A DNA stretch of 64,000 bases from Helicoverpa zea. Taxonomy: Eukaryota; Arthropoda; Insecta; Lepidoptera; Noctuidae. Positions within the stretch are counted from its first letter, which is position 1; each line of letters opens with the position of its first letter. A model generated the notes under the pieces. That model was not told where the DNA came from, did no database searches, and saw nothing but the letters and a program-made list of their open reading frames with translations. The DNA lies in assembly GCF_022581195.2 (NCBI RefSeq), contig NC_061463.1, forward strand, positions 6,448,001 to 6,512,000, written 5' to 3'. Below, one piece after another: positions 48,507-59,558 of this stretch. The translations under genes and the position numbers were made by a program.

Positions 48507-49749
48507 AAAGAAGACGGATCACAATCCATACAAAATTGCCCCACGTCCTATAACAATGTGACGTATCTCAAAAAAAAGATAAAAATGTTTAAAAAAATAT
48601 GGCATACTCTCCAATTCATTTTTTTTACACCTTCATACGAAAAAAATGCTTTAAAAATTGTTCAGGCGCTGTTATGAAAACATCGTTCATGGGACTATTT
48701 ATGGACTATTTAATAATTTTTTTTTTTTTTGATAGGGTATACCTCACAGTTGGTCCCATAATCATCAGGTCCGGATCTGATAATGAAAACCCTGAGAAAT
48801 CCAGGGCAACTTTTGAAAGTTGTAGGTATGCGCAGGATAAAAACTTGACTATAAGGTGTATGTCTTATAACAATATGCAACAGTAAAGGTTTGGAGCTGA
48901 CCTGATGATGGAGACGAAAGAAGGTCGAGGGAACTCGACAACTGAATATGTAAACTACCTCGTGTTTGGGCTCATATTATTTGTATTGAATAGACCTTTG
49001 CAACAGTGAAGGTTTGGAGCCGACCCGTCGATGGAGACCAGAGAAGGTCGAGGGAAATCGACAGCAAAATATTTAAACTACCTCAGAAGTCGGTGTCTAA
49101 TGGATGTACCTAAGTTTATTTCCCCAACGACTTTTAGGCCGATGCTCCTAAGACTAGTTTTTTTTTGCTTTTCAGTGTTTTTGGAAGTTTTTTTATCGTA
49201 ATAAGTTTTTTTTATATTTTTGGCTTTTCAGTGACAAGCACAGTTGTCACTATCCGCATAAGTGGAAAGTTCTTATCAATACGAATAATATAAGCCCAAA
49301 CACGAGGCAGTTCACATATTCAGTTGTCCAGTTCCCTCGCCCTTCTCTGGTCGCCATCATCAAGTCAGCTTCAAACCTTCACTGTTGCATATTGTTATAA
49401 GACATACACCTTATAGTCAAGTTTTTATCCTGCGCATGCCTACAACTTTCAAAAGTTGCCCTGGATTTCTCAGGGTTTCCATTATCAGATCCTGACCTGA
49501 TGATTATGGGACCATCTGTGAGGTATACCCTATCAAAACAAAAAATAATTTAATAAAATAGTCCATAAATAGTCCCATGAACGATGTTTTCATAACAGCG
49601 CCTGAACAATTTTTAAAGCATTTTTTTCGTATGAAGGTGTAAAAAAAATGAATTGGAGAGTATGCCATATTTTTTTAAACATTTTTATCTTTTTTTTGAG
49701 ATACGTCACATTGTTATAGGACGTGGGGCAATTTTGATCCGTCTTCTTT
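48507..49749. mobile_element. foldback element 2 with about 450-500 bp inverted arms
   Basis: The ends AAAGAAGACGGATC and the inverse GATCCGTCTTCTTT bound arms at about 48507-49000 and 49285-49749. The arms are nearly identical in inverse orientation apart from a ten-base indel near the left tip and scattered changes. The spacer of about 280 bp is T-rich. Shared blocks with foldback element 1 include GACCTGATGATGGAGAC and GGTCGAGGGAACTCGAC. It has no transposase, so it is non-autonomous. Confidence 0.88.
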
Positions 49750-50336
49750 CCGATTTAGGTATCGAATGCACACCGCTGATTGAAAAAAAAAAATACTCCA
49801 TTCCAAACTCTACTTGTCTGTGACTTGACTGATCTTGTAAATTGTTCATTTTTATTGTGTATTTTATGTGCTGATTTTTTAGTTATTGAACATAAATAAG
49901 TGCACGAAATGTATTGCAACGGATTGAAAATGTTATAAATATGACGTTTGTGTTGTGTTTGAGAAAGTGATGCGATTACTTATTGGTAAGTTTTCACCAA
50001 ATTTGAAATGCCTAACTTTTCGATAGACTTAAAAACACCGTAATTATTATCTTTTTCTGAATTAACTGACCCCATTTGACCTTTGCACGTTGTTGTCAAA
50101 TAAGTGAGCTCTAAAGTTATAGTTAAAATACTTCTGATCAGGCATTACGGACTTAGAATTCATGTGTTGAAAGTTAGTACAAATTTTTGATTTCCATGTC
50201 GGGATTCAAAATATCCCGCCGAATCAACGGTAAAGTCATATGTCAAAATCTTGTCGAGCAGAGGGGTTAATTGATCGTCTAGGGATTACCTTATACTGCC
50301 AGTGACAACGACTCAGGCCAAACTGTCAAGACTGTC
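49750..50336. other. ancestral 5' flank of POLR3H before the LINE
   Basis: This stretch abutted the POLR3H start region before the LINE inserted. A GTAAGTTTTC donor-like site follows an ATG segment near 49970-49985, but no matching acceptor is seen. No gene is called. Confidence 0.35.
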
Positions 50337-50528
50337 AACTTTTACCTGAAAAAGCGCGGGAAACCTGAACTTTGGCGGACGTGTTTTCTTTTGCTCAAGT
50401 TGAAAATTAATTTTTATATTGGATTAGATTAAGTTTTTGTATATATTCTATCGTAATATTTTGTAGTTTAGTTATAGTGTTAGTGTTAATTCTGTTTGGT
50501 AAGTTTTTTATTTAGTTTTTTCTCTAAC

Positions 50529-52043
50529 ATGGAACCTCCGGATGACCCCGGAGGAACATTGCCGCCCGAAGTTGGGCATTATGTAACAGTTTCGAACAAC
50601 GACACCGGAGTAGACACTGATGGCTCCGCCGTCAGTACTACTAATACAAAGAGAAAAAGGGTATCCACACGTAGCCTTTGCAAACAGTGTAATAAGAGAA
50701 GGCGCAAAAATGGCGCGAAAACTCAGTCGGACTGCAGTTGTGGCGTGGTGGACATGGAGACTGATAGTACGTCTGTTCCTACTGTTAGTTCGCATATTGA
50801 TATCCCAAATGAATCTCCACAGAAACCGGTTTCGGTAGCCAGATTGGTATACAATTCTTCCGATGCGGCACCATTTCTTGTACATATACAGAGAGAGCAA
50901 ACTGCTCCCAACGATAATAGCTACTTAAACCCAATTTCATTTGGTAGGTTTTTAAGGAGGAATTCTTTTAAAGGTATAGTAAACGGAAGTTTAAAAAAAA
51001 TTGGTCGCAATCGTCTGGTTGTTTCCTTTACTACATACTTAGACGCCAACTCTTTTATTACCAATAGCTTATTAGAAAAAGAACATTTCAAAGCTTTCAT
51101 TCCTACTTTCTCGGTGACCCGCATGGGCGTCGTTAGAGGCGTTCCCATGGAGTGGTCTGATGATGATGTCCTCGAAAATATTTCAGTCCCAATTGGTTGT
51201 GGAAAGATTCTAAAATTGAGGAGGATTAAACGCAAGTCTGTTGTAGATGGCAAACCTGAGTTCAAAAACACTGAAACTGTTATTTTAACTTTTGATGGTC
51301 AAGTGTTACCAAAGCGGGTCTATATGTGCTACACTTCTTTAGCTGTAGATCTATACATTTACCCTACAATACAGTGCTATAATTGTTGTAGATATGGGCA
51401 CGTTAAAAGTCAATGTAGATCTACTCCTAGATGCTACAAATGTGGTCAAGGTCACTCTGGGGATGGGTGCAACATCTCTGAGGACAATTTGCATTGTTGC
51501 CTCTGTAAAGGTTTCCATGAGGCTACTAGTAGGAAATGTTTAGAATATGAGAGGCAGAAAAACATAAAGGAATCTATGGCCAAATCCTGCATTTCATATG
51601 CTGAAGCCTCAAAACTTCATCCCACAATTTCCAAAATTTCTTATGCTGATGCTTTGCTTTCCTCTCCCACAGTTTCAAGCAATATAAATGCTTCTGTTCC
51701 TCAGGATTACTCTCTGACCAAAAATAAAACATCTTATAAAAAAACTGTATTTATTAAGCCACGTTCCCCCCCTCAGTTTTCAAAAGGTTATGATCAGCAA
51801 TTCCATCAAGAACTCACTAGGGGTCTGCCTCAACCAAAAGATGGTTGTGCTCTCATCCCCAGAGATGATCTATCATCAGCTTCAGTAAATGAGTTAATCA
51901 TAGCACTAATTAAATCTTTAACCCAGACTCAATACCTCTCACCGACCATCGCTGCCACTGTAATTAATGCAGTTTCTGAAAAGAATATTCATAATGGAAC
52001 ACAAAGCCAAGGCAATACAATGGAATTGTCGAAGCGCAATTAA
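50529..52043 (+). CDS. LINE ORF1, gag-like protein with three zinc knuckles
   Basis: The 504-residue ORF1 nucleic-acid-binding protein would coat the LINE RNA. The N-terminal third is polar and basic (TKRKRVSTRSLCKQCNKRRR). A centre block holds the conserved SFGRFLRRN region. A cysteine cluster around residues 290-340 has three knuckles: CYNCCRYGHVKSQC, CYKCGQGHSGDGC and CCLCKGFHEATSRKC. The ATG at 50529 follows a short 5' UTR of 182 bases; an upstream in-frame extension has no ATG. Its end overlaps the ORF2 start by 50-77 bases. It is intact. Confidence 0.9.
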   Translation: MEPPDDPGGTLPPEVGHYVTVSNNDTGVDTDGSAVSTTNTKRKRVSTRSLCKQCNKRRRKNGAKTQSDCSCGVVDMETDSTSVPTVSSHIDIPNESPQKPVSVARLVYNSSDAAPFLVHIQREQTAPNDNSYLNPISFGRFLRRNSFKGIVNGSLKKIGRNRLVVSFTTYLDANSFITNSLLEKEHFKAFIPTFSVTRMGVVRGVPMEWSDDDVLENISVPIGCGKILKLRRIKRKSVVDGKPEFKNTETVILTFDGQVLPKRVYMCYTSLAVDLYIYPTIQCYNCCRYGHVKSQCRSTPRCYKCGQGHSGDGCNISEDNLHCCLCKGFHEATSRKCLEYERQKNIKESMAKSCISYAEASKLHPTISKISYADALLSSPTVSSNINASVPQDYSLTKNKTSYKKTVFIKPRSPPQFSKGYDQQFHQELTRGLPQPKDGCALIPRDDLSSASVNELIIALIKSLTQTQYLSPTIAATVINAVSEKNIHNGTQSQGNTMELSKRN

Positions 52044-55000
52044 TAAAAAATCTGATATAATACATCTTGTCAATAATTTAAAACCTATCGTTATTGCCCT
52101 ACAAGAGACATGGCTTAAACCAGGGTCTTTGTTTAAGATCCCTGGGTACGCCTGTCTTAGGGAAGACCGTTCTGATGGGTATGGCGGTGTAGCCTTACTC
52201 ATCAGGCATCATCATTCATTTTCACTTTTCTCACTCCCATCTCATAATAATTCATTCTCCATAATTGCAGCTGTTGTAGATAGTATATGTTTCGTTTCTG
52301 TATATATTCCTCGTCCTTCTTCTTCAATCTTTAACGAACTTGTAAATATTTTATCTCTTCTTCCCAAACCATTTATAGTTTTAGGGGATTTTAATTCTCA
52401 ACATGAAGTATGGGGTAGCGCTACAACAAATAGTTATGGTAGTACTTTATTAGATATGTTAGATAATATTAATCTTTGTATTTTAAACACTGGGTCGCCA
52501 ACTCGACGCACATCTCCAAATGAAGGCGCCAGTGCACCGGACCTGTCACTATGCACTAATAAACTATATAGCCTCGCATTTGAGTTGGGAAGTTATGCCT
52601 TCTACTTATGGTATAGTGATCATTTTCCCATAGTTTTAAAATTTCCATCCAGCCAAAAATCTTATTCCACTCGCCCTCCGCGGTTGAAGTATAAACTAAC
52701 CGATATAAACTGGCATACGTATAGGGAACACTTGGATAAAATCGTTTCTAGCCTTCCTGAAATTCAAAGTGGGAATGAACAGGCTTGTGCTGATGCTTTA
52801 TCAGATGCCATGATAAAAACTGCTGATAATCTTTTCCCTCATAAAAATCCACAAAACAAAATCCCAATGCCACCATGGTGGGATAGGGATTGCACAGATG
52901 CTATACACAAAAGAAAGCAGTGTGAACTGTTCTACTTTGAAAATTCTACCGAAGAAAATTTTGACATTCTATGTGAAGTAATTTCAGACACCAAAAAGTT
53001 ATTAAAAAAAAAGAAGTTTGAGGGCTGGAGATCATTTTGTCTTTCCATATCACCAAATGTTAAACCTTCTGTTGTTTGGCGCAACATAAGAAGATTCAGA
53101 TCAGCTTTCTCTGAACCGGTTACTGCATGCCTTCCACCTCAATTAATAAATAGTTTTTTAGATAAATTAGCTCCCCCATACGTCCCAGATAATATATCTG
53201 CGTATCATATGCCTTACGCATTATCAGATCCTCCCTGCGTACTTGATAATCCATTTACTTTAGAAGAGCTAAAAGGTGTTTTGTACCAAATCAAAGACTC
53301 TGCACCAGGTGCAGATGGTATACCCTACTCTTTTCTGGCTAATATGAGTGATTTATCTCTTTTATATTACTTAAAATTAATTAATCAAATTGTAATTTCT
53401 GGTAAGGTTCCCATTTCTTGGAAATCGCAAGATATCCTTCCAATTTTGAAACCCAACAAAAGTCCTTCTGACTGCTTATCTTATCGACCAATAGCTTTGT
53501 CATCTGTAATGTTAAAGGTCTCGGAACACTTAGCCAAAAATAGATTAGAATGGTTTATAGAAAGTAAGAAAATATTAAGCGAAAGTCAATTTGGTTTTAG
53601 GCGTGGTAAAAGTACCCTAGATAGTCTAAGTATCTTTATCACTGACATTAGATTAGCATTTTCTTCCAATCACTCCATAGTTTCAGCTTTTCTGGATATC
53701 ACTTCGGCTTACGATAACGTTGTAATTTCTATGTTAAAATATAAACTTCTGCAGTTAAATGTGCCTATAATGCTTGTAAATTTCATTTTAAATATATTAT
53801 CTGAGAGGTATATAAAACTTACTCACGAGGATTCTTGTGAATCTAGAGTCGTGTGGAGAGGCCTCCCTCAAGGTTCAGTTCTTAGTCCTCTACTTTATGA
53901 CATTTATACTTACGATCTTGAATCTTCTCTAAATAATGAAGTGAAAGTGCTCCAATATGCTGATGATCTTCTGTTGTATTGCCCAAATAACTCTGTCACA
54001 ACGGCCTGTGATTCATTGTCATCGGGTCTCAATCTTTTAAAGAAATGGATGGATAACAATGGTCTTGAGCTGTCTACCGCAAAAAGTACTGTTGTACTTT
54101 TTTCTAGGATGCGTCTTCCTCCTCCTGTGTATGTATATTATGATAATGTTCCTATTCCTGTTAAATCATCAGTCAAGTTTTTAGGTCTGATATTAGATAG
54201 CAAACTTTCTGGACTTCCACACTGCGAATATATAGCAGCGAGGTGTGAACAAAGAATAAATATATTAAGATGTTTGTCTGGAGTTTGGTGGGGGGCCCAT
54301 CCATTCTCACTAAAATTAATTTATAATGCAATAGTTAGAAGTGTATTAGACTATGGTACATTCTTACTAGAACCTGGTAATTTAGCTGCTTTTAAAAGAT
54401 TGGACGCTATTCAGTCAAAGGCTTTACGAATTGTAACCGGAGCTATGAAGTCAAGCCCAATTAATGCCTTACAGGTCGAAACGGTTGATCCTCCTCTATC
54501 CCTTCGACGTCAGTATCTTTCTGACAAGTTTTTGTTCCGTGCCTTACAATTTTCCAATCACCCTTTACGCGCAAAACTTGAGTCTCTTTTAGAGGAAACC
54601 AACTCTTCTCACTATTGGTCTCACAAATCACCTCCCTGTCTTGTTGTTAGCTATAAAAAGTACCTTGCTTTGCAAGCTCCAACTTATAAATCAATAACAT
54701 TTCCTCTTTTTTGCAATTCTTACGAATCATTATATAGTTCCTTAGTTATAGTGCCTCGTTGGTCTAGCTGTCGCAAGTGCGGCTGCTGAGCACGAGGTCT
54801 CGGGTTCGATTCCCGAGTCGGGCCGAAATCGCTTTGTGGGTTTTAGAAGACTTTCACATAGCAGCCCGGAGCCTGGAAGGTGGTGATTGATACACCCGTG
54901 CATCGGAGAGCACGTAAATGTCGGTCCTGCGCCTGATCTCTCTCCGGTCGTGTCGGATTGCCGTCCCATCGGGCTATGAGAGTTAAGGAATAGTGAGTGC

Positions 55001-56084
55001 ACCTGTGTCTGCGCAAATGCTCGTGCACTATAATATGTCCTGCGCAGTTGTCTAATCTCCTTACATGAGAACAGCCGCCGTAGCCGATAATCGGCTAGGA
55101 GAACATCATCATATAGTGTTTACTCCGAATGTTATTTTAAATTTAGGCATTAATAAAAATGATAATTGTATAAAAGAGTTATTCAATTTTTCAAAGAGCA
55201 TACACTGGGACAATTGGCATCATATTTACACGGACGCATCTAAACACTCTTCTTCTGGTAATGTCGGAGTTGGCGTTTTTCACTCCCAATATAATATAGT
55301 TCAAAAAGTTAAGCTTCCTCCTGAGTCTTCAGTGTTTACTGGAGAATGCTTTGGTCTCCTCAAGGCCTTAGAGTACGTCCGCTTAATGAAATTGGGTAAG
55401 ACAGTAATATTTACTGACGCATTAAGTGCTTTGCAAGCAATTAAAAAATATCCTTTTAAATCTAAACCAGTATTTCCGATTATTTTAATCATTAGAAGCC
55501 TGTTATATCAATGTATTAAATTAGGTTTTCAAGTTTCCTTAGTCTGGATTCCGGGTCATTGTAATATCACAGGAAATGTGAAAGCTGATCATCTGGCTAG
55601 CGAAGCGGTAGAATGTGGTGATGTATTTCCATACATAAATTTTGCTCATGACTTGGCTAGTCTACCAAAGAATTTTCTTTGGGATGACTGGAGTAAGTCA
55701 TGGGCAAATAGCAGTATCAATAAAGGTAACTATTACGCTCGTATCCAATCATGCATTCCAAAAAAACCGTGGTTCGCTAAATTAAATTTTAATAAAGCTG
55801 CTACCAGTTGCCTAATTCGTATGAGAATAGGTCATAATTGTTCCAAGCTTCACCTCGCCCGACTGCAGATCGTTGATAGTGCCCTTTGCGAATGTGGTGA
55901 GATTGGCGATTTAAACCACATTTTTTTTTCCTGTCCTCTTCTCGATCACGAACCTTTTATATCAAGTCTTTTATCCTATAAGATACCTTTTCCTACCTCT
56001 ATCCCTGTCTTGCTAGCAACTAAAGATCCTAATATATATATGTATTTAGTAGCATTTATCTCTCTGAATAATATACGTATTTAA
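51967..56084 (+). pseudogene. LINE ORF2 (endonuclease-RT-RNase H) broken by a SINE
   Basis: The left part runs 51967-54753. It contains an APE-type endonuclease (IQWNCRS, ALQETWL, GDFNSQH, SDHFPI) and a reverse transcriptase (GFRRGKSTLDSL, LPQGSVLSPLLYDI, and YADD at about residue 664). The SINE then intervenes, and its head adds nine codons before a stop. The right part, from 55119 to 56084, carries RNase H (YTDASK, GECFGLLKALE, FTDALSALQAI, WIPGHCNITGN) and a terminal CECGEIGDLNHIFFSCP finger. Both parts lie in one frame once the SINE and one target copy are discounted, for about 1240 residues. The start may be 51967 or 51994. Confidence 0.9.
54754..55111 (+). mobile_element. tRNA-headed SINE inserted in LINE ORF2
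   Basis: TATAGTG at 54747-54753 is repeated at 55112-55118. The head has a Pol III A-box-like TGGTCTAGCTG and a B-box GGGTTCGATTCC. The body (ACCGAAATCGCTTTGTGGGT, TTGATACACCCGTGCA, ATGAGAACAGCCGCC) matches the diverged minus-strand copy at 22909-23217. The tail is a short CAT run rather than poly(A). It is not a tRNA gene. The insertion is younger than the LINE. Confidence 0.92.
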
Positions 56085-56205
56085 TATCCTAGTTTTCGAA
56101 TAATCCTATCCAATACCTATCCAAGTTCCGTTACCTAAATTTTATTTCATTCCTACCAAGTTTCCCCGTTTTTGTCGGTGGCAATGCGCATATAGCGACT
56201 AGCCA

Positions 56206-56244
<39 letters not shown>

Positions 56245-56321
56245 TTTACCAACATCGACAAAATCATACCGCCAATGTTATTGTTTTTGAATTGCAATGC
56301 GGATATTATCCTCAAAACAAA

Positions 56322-57673
56322 ATGTTTGTGCTAGCTGAAATGAAAGACGTAATCAGAATTACTCCAGAGCACTTCCATCAAAGTTTAACGGAATCTATTA
56401 CAACATTACTTAATAGGAAACTAGCAAATAAAGTAAGTATGATTCTAACCTCATTTAGCTATTTTTACAGCCAAAAAGCGTATAAATACTTTGCTGGTGT
56501 AGATATAATGATCATTAAATATATGGGATAAATCATTGATATGAAGCGAGGTTGCTACATTATGCTTTTCATAATCGTGTCATGTTTTGGTTCTTTACAG
56601 GTAGTATTAAATGTTGGATTATGCATAGCTTTATTTGACATCAAAGACATTGGACATTCATATATATTTCCTGGAGATGGTTCATCTCACACTGAAGTAA
56701 AATTTAGATATATTGTATTCCGACCTATTGTTGAAGAAATACTTATAGGAAAGATAAAAAATTGTAGCCGGGAAGGTGTGCATGGTATGTACATTTCATT
56801 TCTAGTTTTTCCTTTTGTGTAATCTGTATGTATAAAAGTTAAGGCCACTTTTCTTTGTAATTTATAACTCAAGAATGGTCTTATCTATTCAAAATAAATG
56901 TTTAGTAAAATGGTGGACTTTGGAAACATGGACCGCAGGCCACTAGTATTCTGCTATAAATAAGTACATTTCTGCTTACAAAACTAATGAAATAACCCTA
57001 TTTCATTGCAGTGACCCTAGGATTTTTTGATGACATCTTAATACCAGTGAATGCCTTACAACATCCATCTAGATTCGATGAAACTGATCAGGCTTGGGTG
57101 TGGGAATATCCAAAAGAAGATGGAGAGAAACATGATTTGTTTATGGACTCAGGTAACATGTTTCATCTTACAAAATAAAAAATATATTTACCCCTTAAAG
57201 GGAAATACAACTTCAATTTTTAAGTATTGAAGGTTACTAAAATAAAGTGTACATCTTTTGTTGGAGATACTAAATAAAAAGAAAGCACACAAGTTTAAGT
57301 TTTAAATAGAAAACTTTAATTTCCACCAAAGCTATTGAGAAAACTATTTTATGTAATTGTAACCCTGTTATAACCCCAGTAGTGCGTTAGAAAAGAAAAC
57401 ACTGTCTATCATGACTCAAATCCTCATAAAATGTGGCTGATCTAATAAAACCTTTCAATTGCAGGAGAGTCAATAAGATTTCGCATTACAAGTGAAGCTT
57501 TTGAAGAAAGTTTACCCACTGGGCCACCTGGCACAGAGTGCACAATACAAACAGTAGCACCTTACAGAATAGTAGGAGGGATCAATGAGCCTGGCCTAGG
57601 CCTGTTGACTTGGTGGGAGGCACCAGAGCAAGATGATGCTGATGACAATGAAGAACAAGAAAATGATGAATAA
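56322..57673 (+). CDS. POLR3H: RNA polymerase III subunit RPC8 (Rpb7-like)
   Basis: This is a stalk subunit of RNA polymerase III, pairing with the RPC9 subunit in the nucleus. Four exons: 56322-56432, 56601-56784, 57012-57152 and 57465-57673; phases agree and give 214 residues (human 204). Family blocks are [87 protein letters not shown] and GLLTWWEA. The N-terminal SHS2-like and C-terminal S1/OB-like halves are both complete. The acidic tail ([13 protein letters not shown]) is long. The start codon follows the LINE poly(A) by 81 bases, so its promoter has been displaced or replaced. AATAAA overlaps the stop. Confidence 0.96.
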
Positions 57674-58640
57674 AAAATCTAAAAAGTTTATCTTCTGTTT
57701 AATTCTACCACCTCAGATTGCTCCTTTATAAAGGGTTGTCCTCTTACAAGATGTTTTTAAACACCTCTCGAGAATAATGACGGGGTAATATGGTGTGCAA
57801 AGAAAACTAAATATAAATTCAGTATATGAACAAATATATTTTTTAACATTTTTTTTATGCTCAATCAGAAAATACAACAATATAATATTAATAACATAGA
57901 TTTGATTATTCTTAAATAGGTTTAATATGACCATTATGTTGATTATGATATTCTTATTTATTACTACAACAAGGGCAAACAATAACAGCCTAACATCACA
58001 AAAATTTATGCGCGTAAATTATTTAGCTTCTAAAATGAAATATCTGAAGGTAGGTTCGGTTGCATATCGAGACACGATTTCTTATCATTTGTCGCCCAAA
58101 CGCCATGATTATGTGGCCAATAGACAGTGAACCATTTCAAGAAAGGCTATCGAGCATTTCATAAAGGGTTATGACTGATATACCAAGTAGGCCTAAAAGA
58201 AGGCGGAGAAACATGTATTTGCAAGCAAGTTGGGCTGTACAAATGAAAGTAAATATATACTTACTAAATTACAGTCTCTAAAAACCGAATGCCACCTATA
58301 GATAGATTTATACGTGAATCGTAAAGATTCATTAAATTATTAATTCTATTTGTTCATGTTATTCTCACTAACACAGACGGTGAAGTTCCTTATTTAAAAT
58401 ATTCAACTAAGCAACTAACGTAAGCTGTTTATAAGATAAATAAGAGTTTCTACGACGTAAGTCAATAATTATATTCAGTTGTTTAAGTACCATGAAGCGA
58501 AACATTATTTTCCACTGCCACTGGCCCCACTGGGTTAACTCCGAACATATAGACTTATGCATTATAATAGTATATAATTTGGCCGCATGTTTTAAGAGTT
58601 GCAAAAAAAATATGTATATAAAATATGTATGTAATATAAA

Positions 58641-58680
58641 TATCTGAATTGAGAACCCCCTCTGGTTCTCAATTCAGATA
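58641..58680. repeat. perfect hairpin, 17-bp stem, GGTTCTCAATT core
   Basis: TATCTGAATTGAGAACC, a six-base loop, and its exact inverse. GGTTCTCAATT also lies in the ends of foldback element 1, so this may be a collapsed remnant of that family. Confidence 0.6.
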
Positions 58681-59418
58681 TTTTTTGGAAAGTTGGTTGA
58701 AAATATAAAACTGAGAACGAAAAGTGGCTAGCTCAAAAGTAATATAATGGGTGGTTTGAATAAATACCTTTCACTTACAGATACATACTGCAAAAACGAA
58801 TACAAGTATTTCTATAGACATCACTTATAACTAAATGGTTTTGTGTCGTTGAGATCATAATGTAGAAATCATGTGAACTAAAACTAAATTACTTAACTGT
58901 CTATAAATTACCACAAGCCCCATAAGATCACAAAAAATTGTTAAAATGTTGTCTTACAACTTCATAAAAAACAATAACTTAATTTTTGGTCAACTTTAGC
59001 ATAGAAACGTTTGTACCAATAAATTATTCGTAAAAAAGCACCAAATTTTGCAACGTATAAATTAGACTTAAAACATTATTTCCGACATTTTCCTTAATCA
59101 GTACAATCGCCGACAATAGTAGAACAGAAAAGTAATCTACCTATATTTTATTAAGATCTATAATTTTAATGCATGAAGTACAGTAACATTTTATTCTTTA
59201 ATAATGTATGTATACAATAAAAATATATAATATTATAACACTAGATTCCAGCCTGAGAAATATATCAGTTTCAGCATAGCCAAGGTCGCATTTTTAAAAC
59301 ATCGAGTTATAAGCAAATGGAGTGATATCCGCTGTATATTTATGTTAAAGGAACTTGGAAATACATCGTACCTATGCTCTTTATAAATTACATTAAAAAG
59401 TATTAAAATTCATGACCA

Positions 59419-59505
59419 TTTTTTGTGCAGTTGACAGTTGCTGTCAGTCAGTACAAACAACACTATTTTCCCTTGAAAACTGACAGCTGTCAATTGCACA
59501 AAAAA
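59419..59505. repeat. short foldback near the anchor 3' end
   Basis: TTTTTTGTGCAGTTGACAG and CTGTCAATTGCACAAAAAA face each other with one mismatch over 19 bases and a loop of about 50 bases. It is a candidate tiny MITE or an RNA structure in the anchor 3' UTR, 54 bases beyond the stop codon. Confidence 0.6.
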
Positions 59506-59558
59506 CCGGTAACCTCCTTATAACACTCCATTTGTTCACTACTCTGTGGTATATCAGT

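Larger units (their letters stand above)
50347..56240 (+). mobile_element. near full-length I/Jockey-group LINE, split by a SINE
   Basis: A non-LTR retrotransposon is flanked by AACTTTTACC at 50337-50346 and again at 56241-56250, and has a 30-base poly(A) at its 3' end. It has two overlapping ORFs: a gag-like ORF1 with zinc knuckles and an ORF2 with endonuclease, reverse transcriptase and RNase H. No stop or frameshift is seen in either ORF apart from the SINE inserted at 54754-55111, so it is young. RNase H suggests the I group; the clade is not settled by eye. It lies 81 bp upstream of the POLR3H start codon. Confidence 0.92.
57675..59558. other. AT-rich intergenic and anchor 3' UTR region
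   Basis: Between POLR3H and the anchor stop codon I find no exon. It is AT-rich and contains the hairpins at 58641 and 59419 listed separately. TTTATT, usable as a minus-strand AATAAA, occurs near 59146. Confidence 0.45.

Noticed and set aside
54754..54825. tRNA gene
   Set aside because: The A and B boxes belong to a SINE head inside a 358-bp element with target duplication. The acceptor stem does not close properly.
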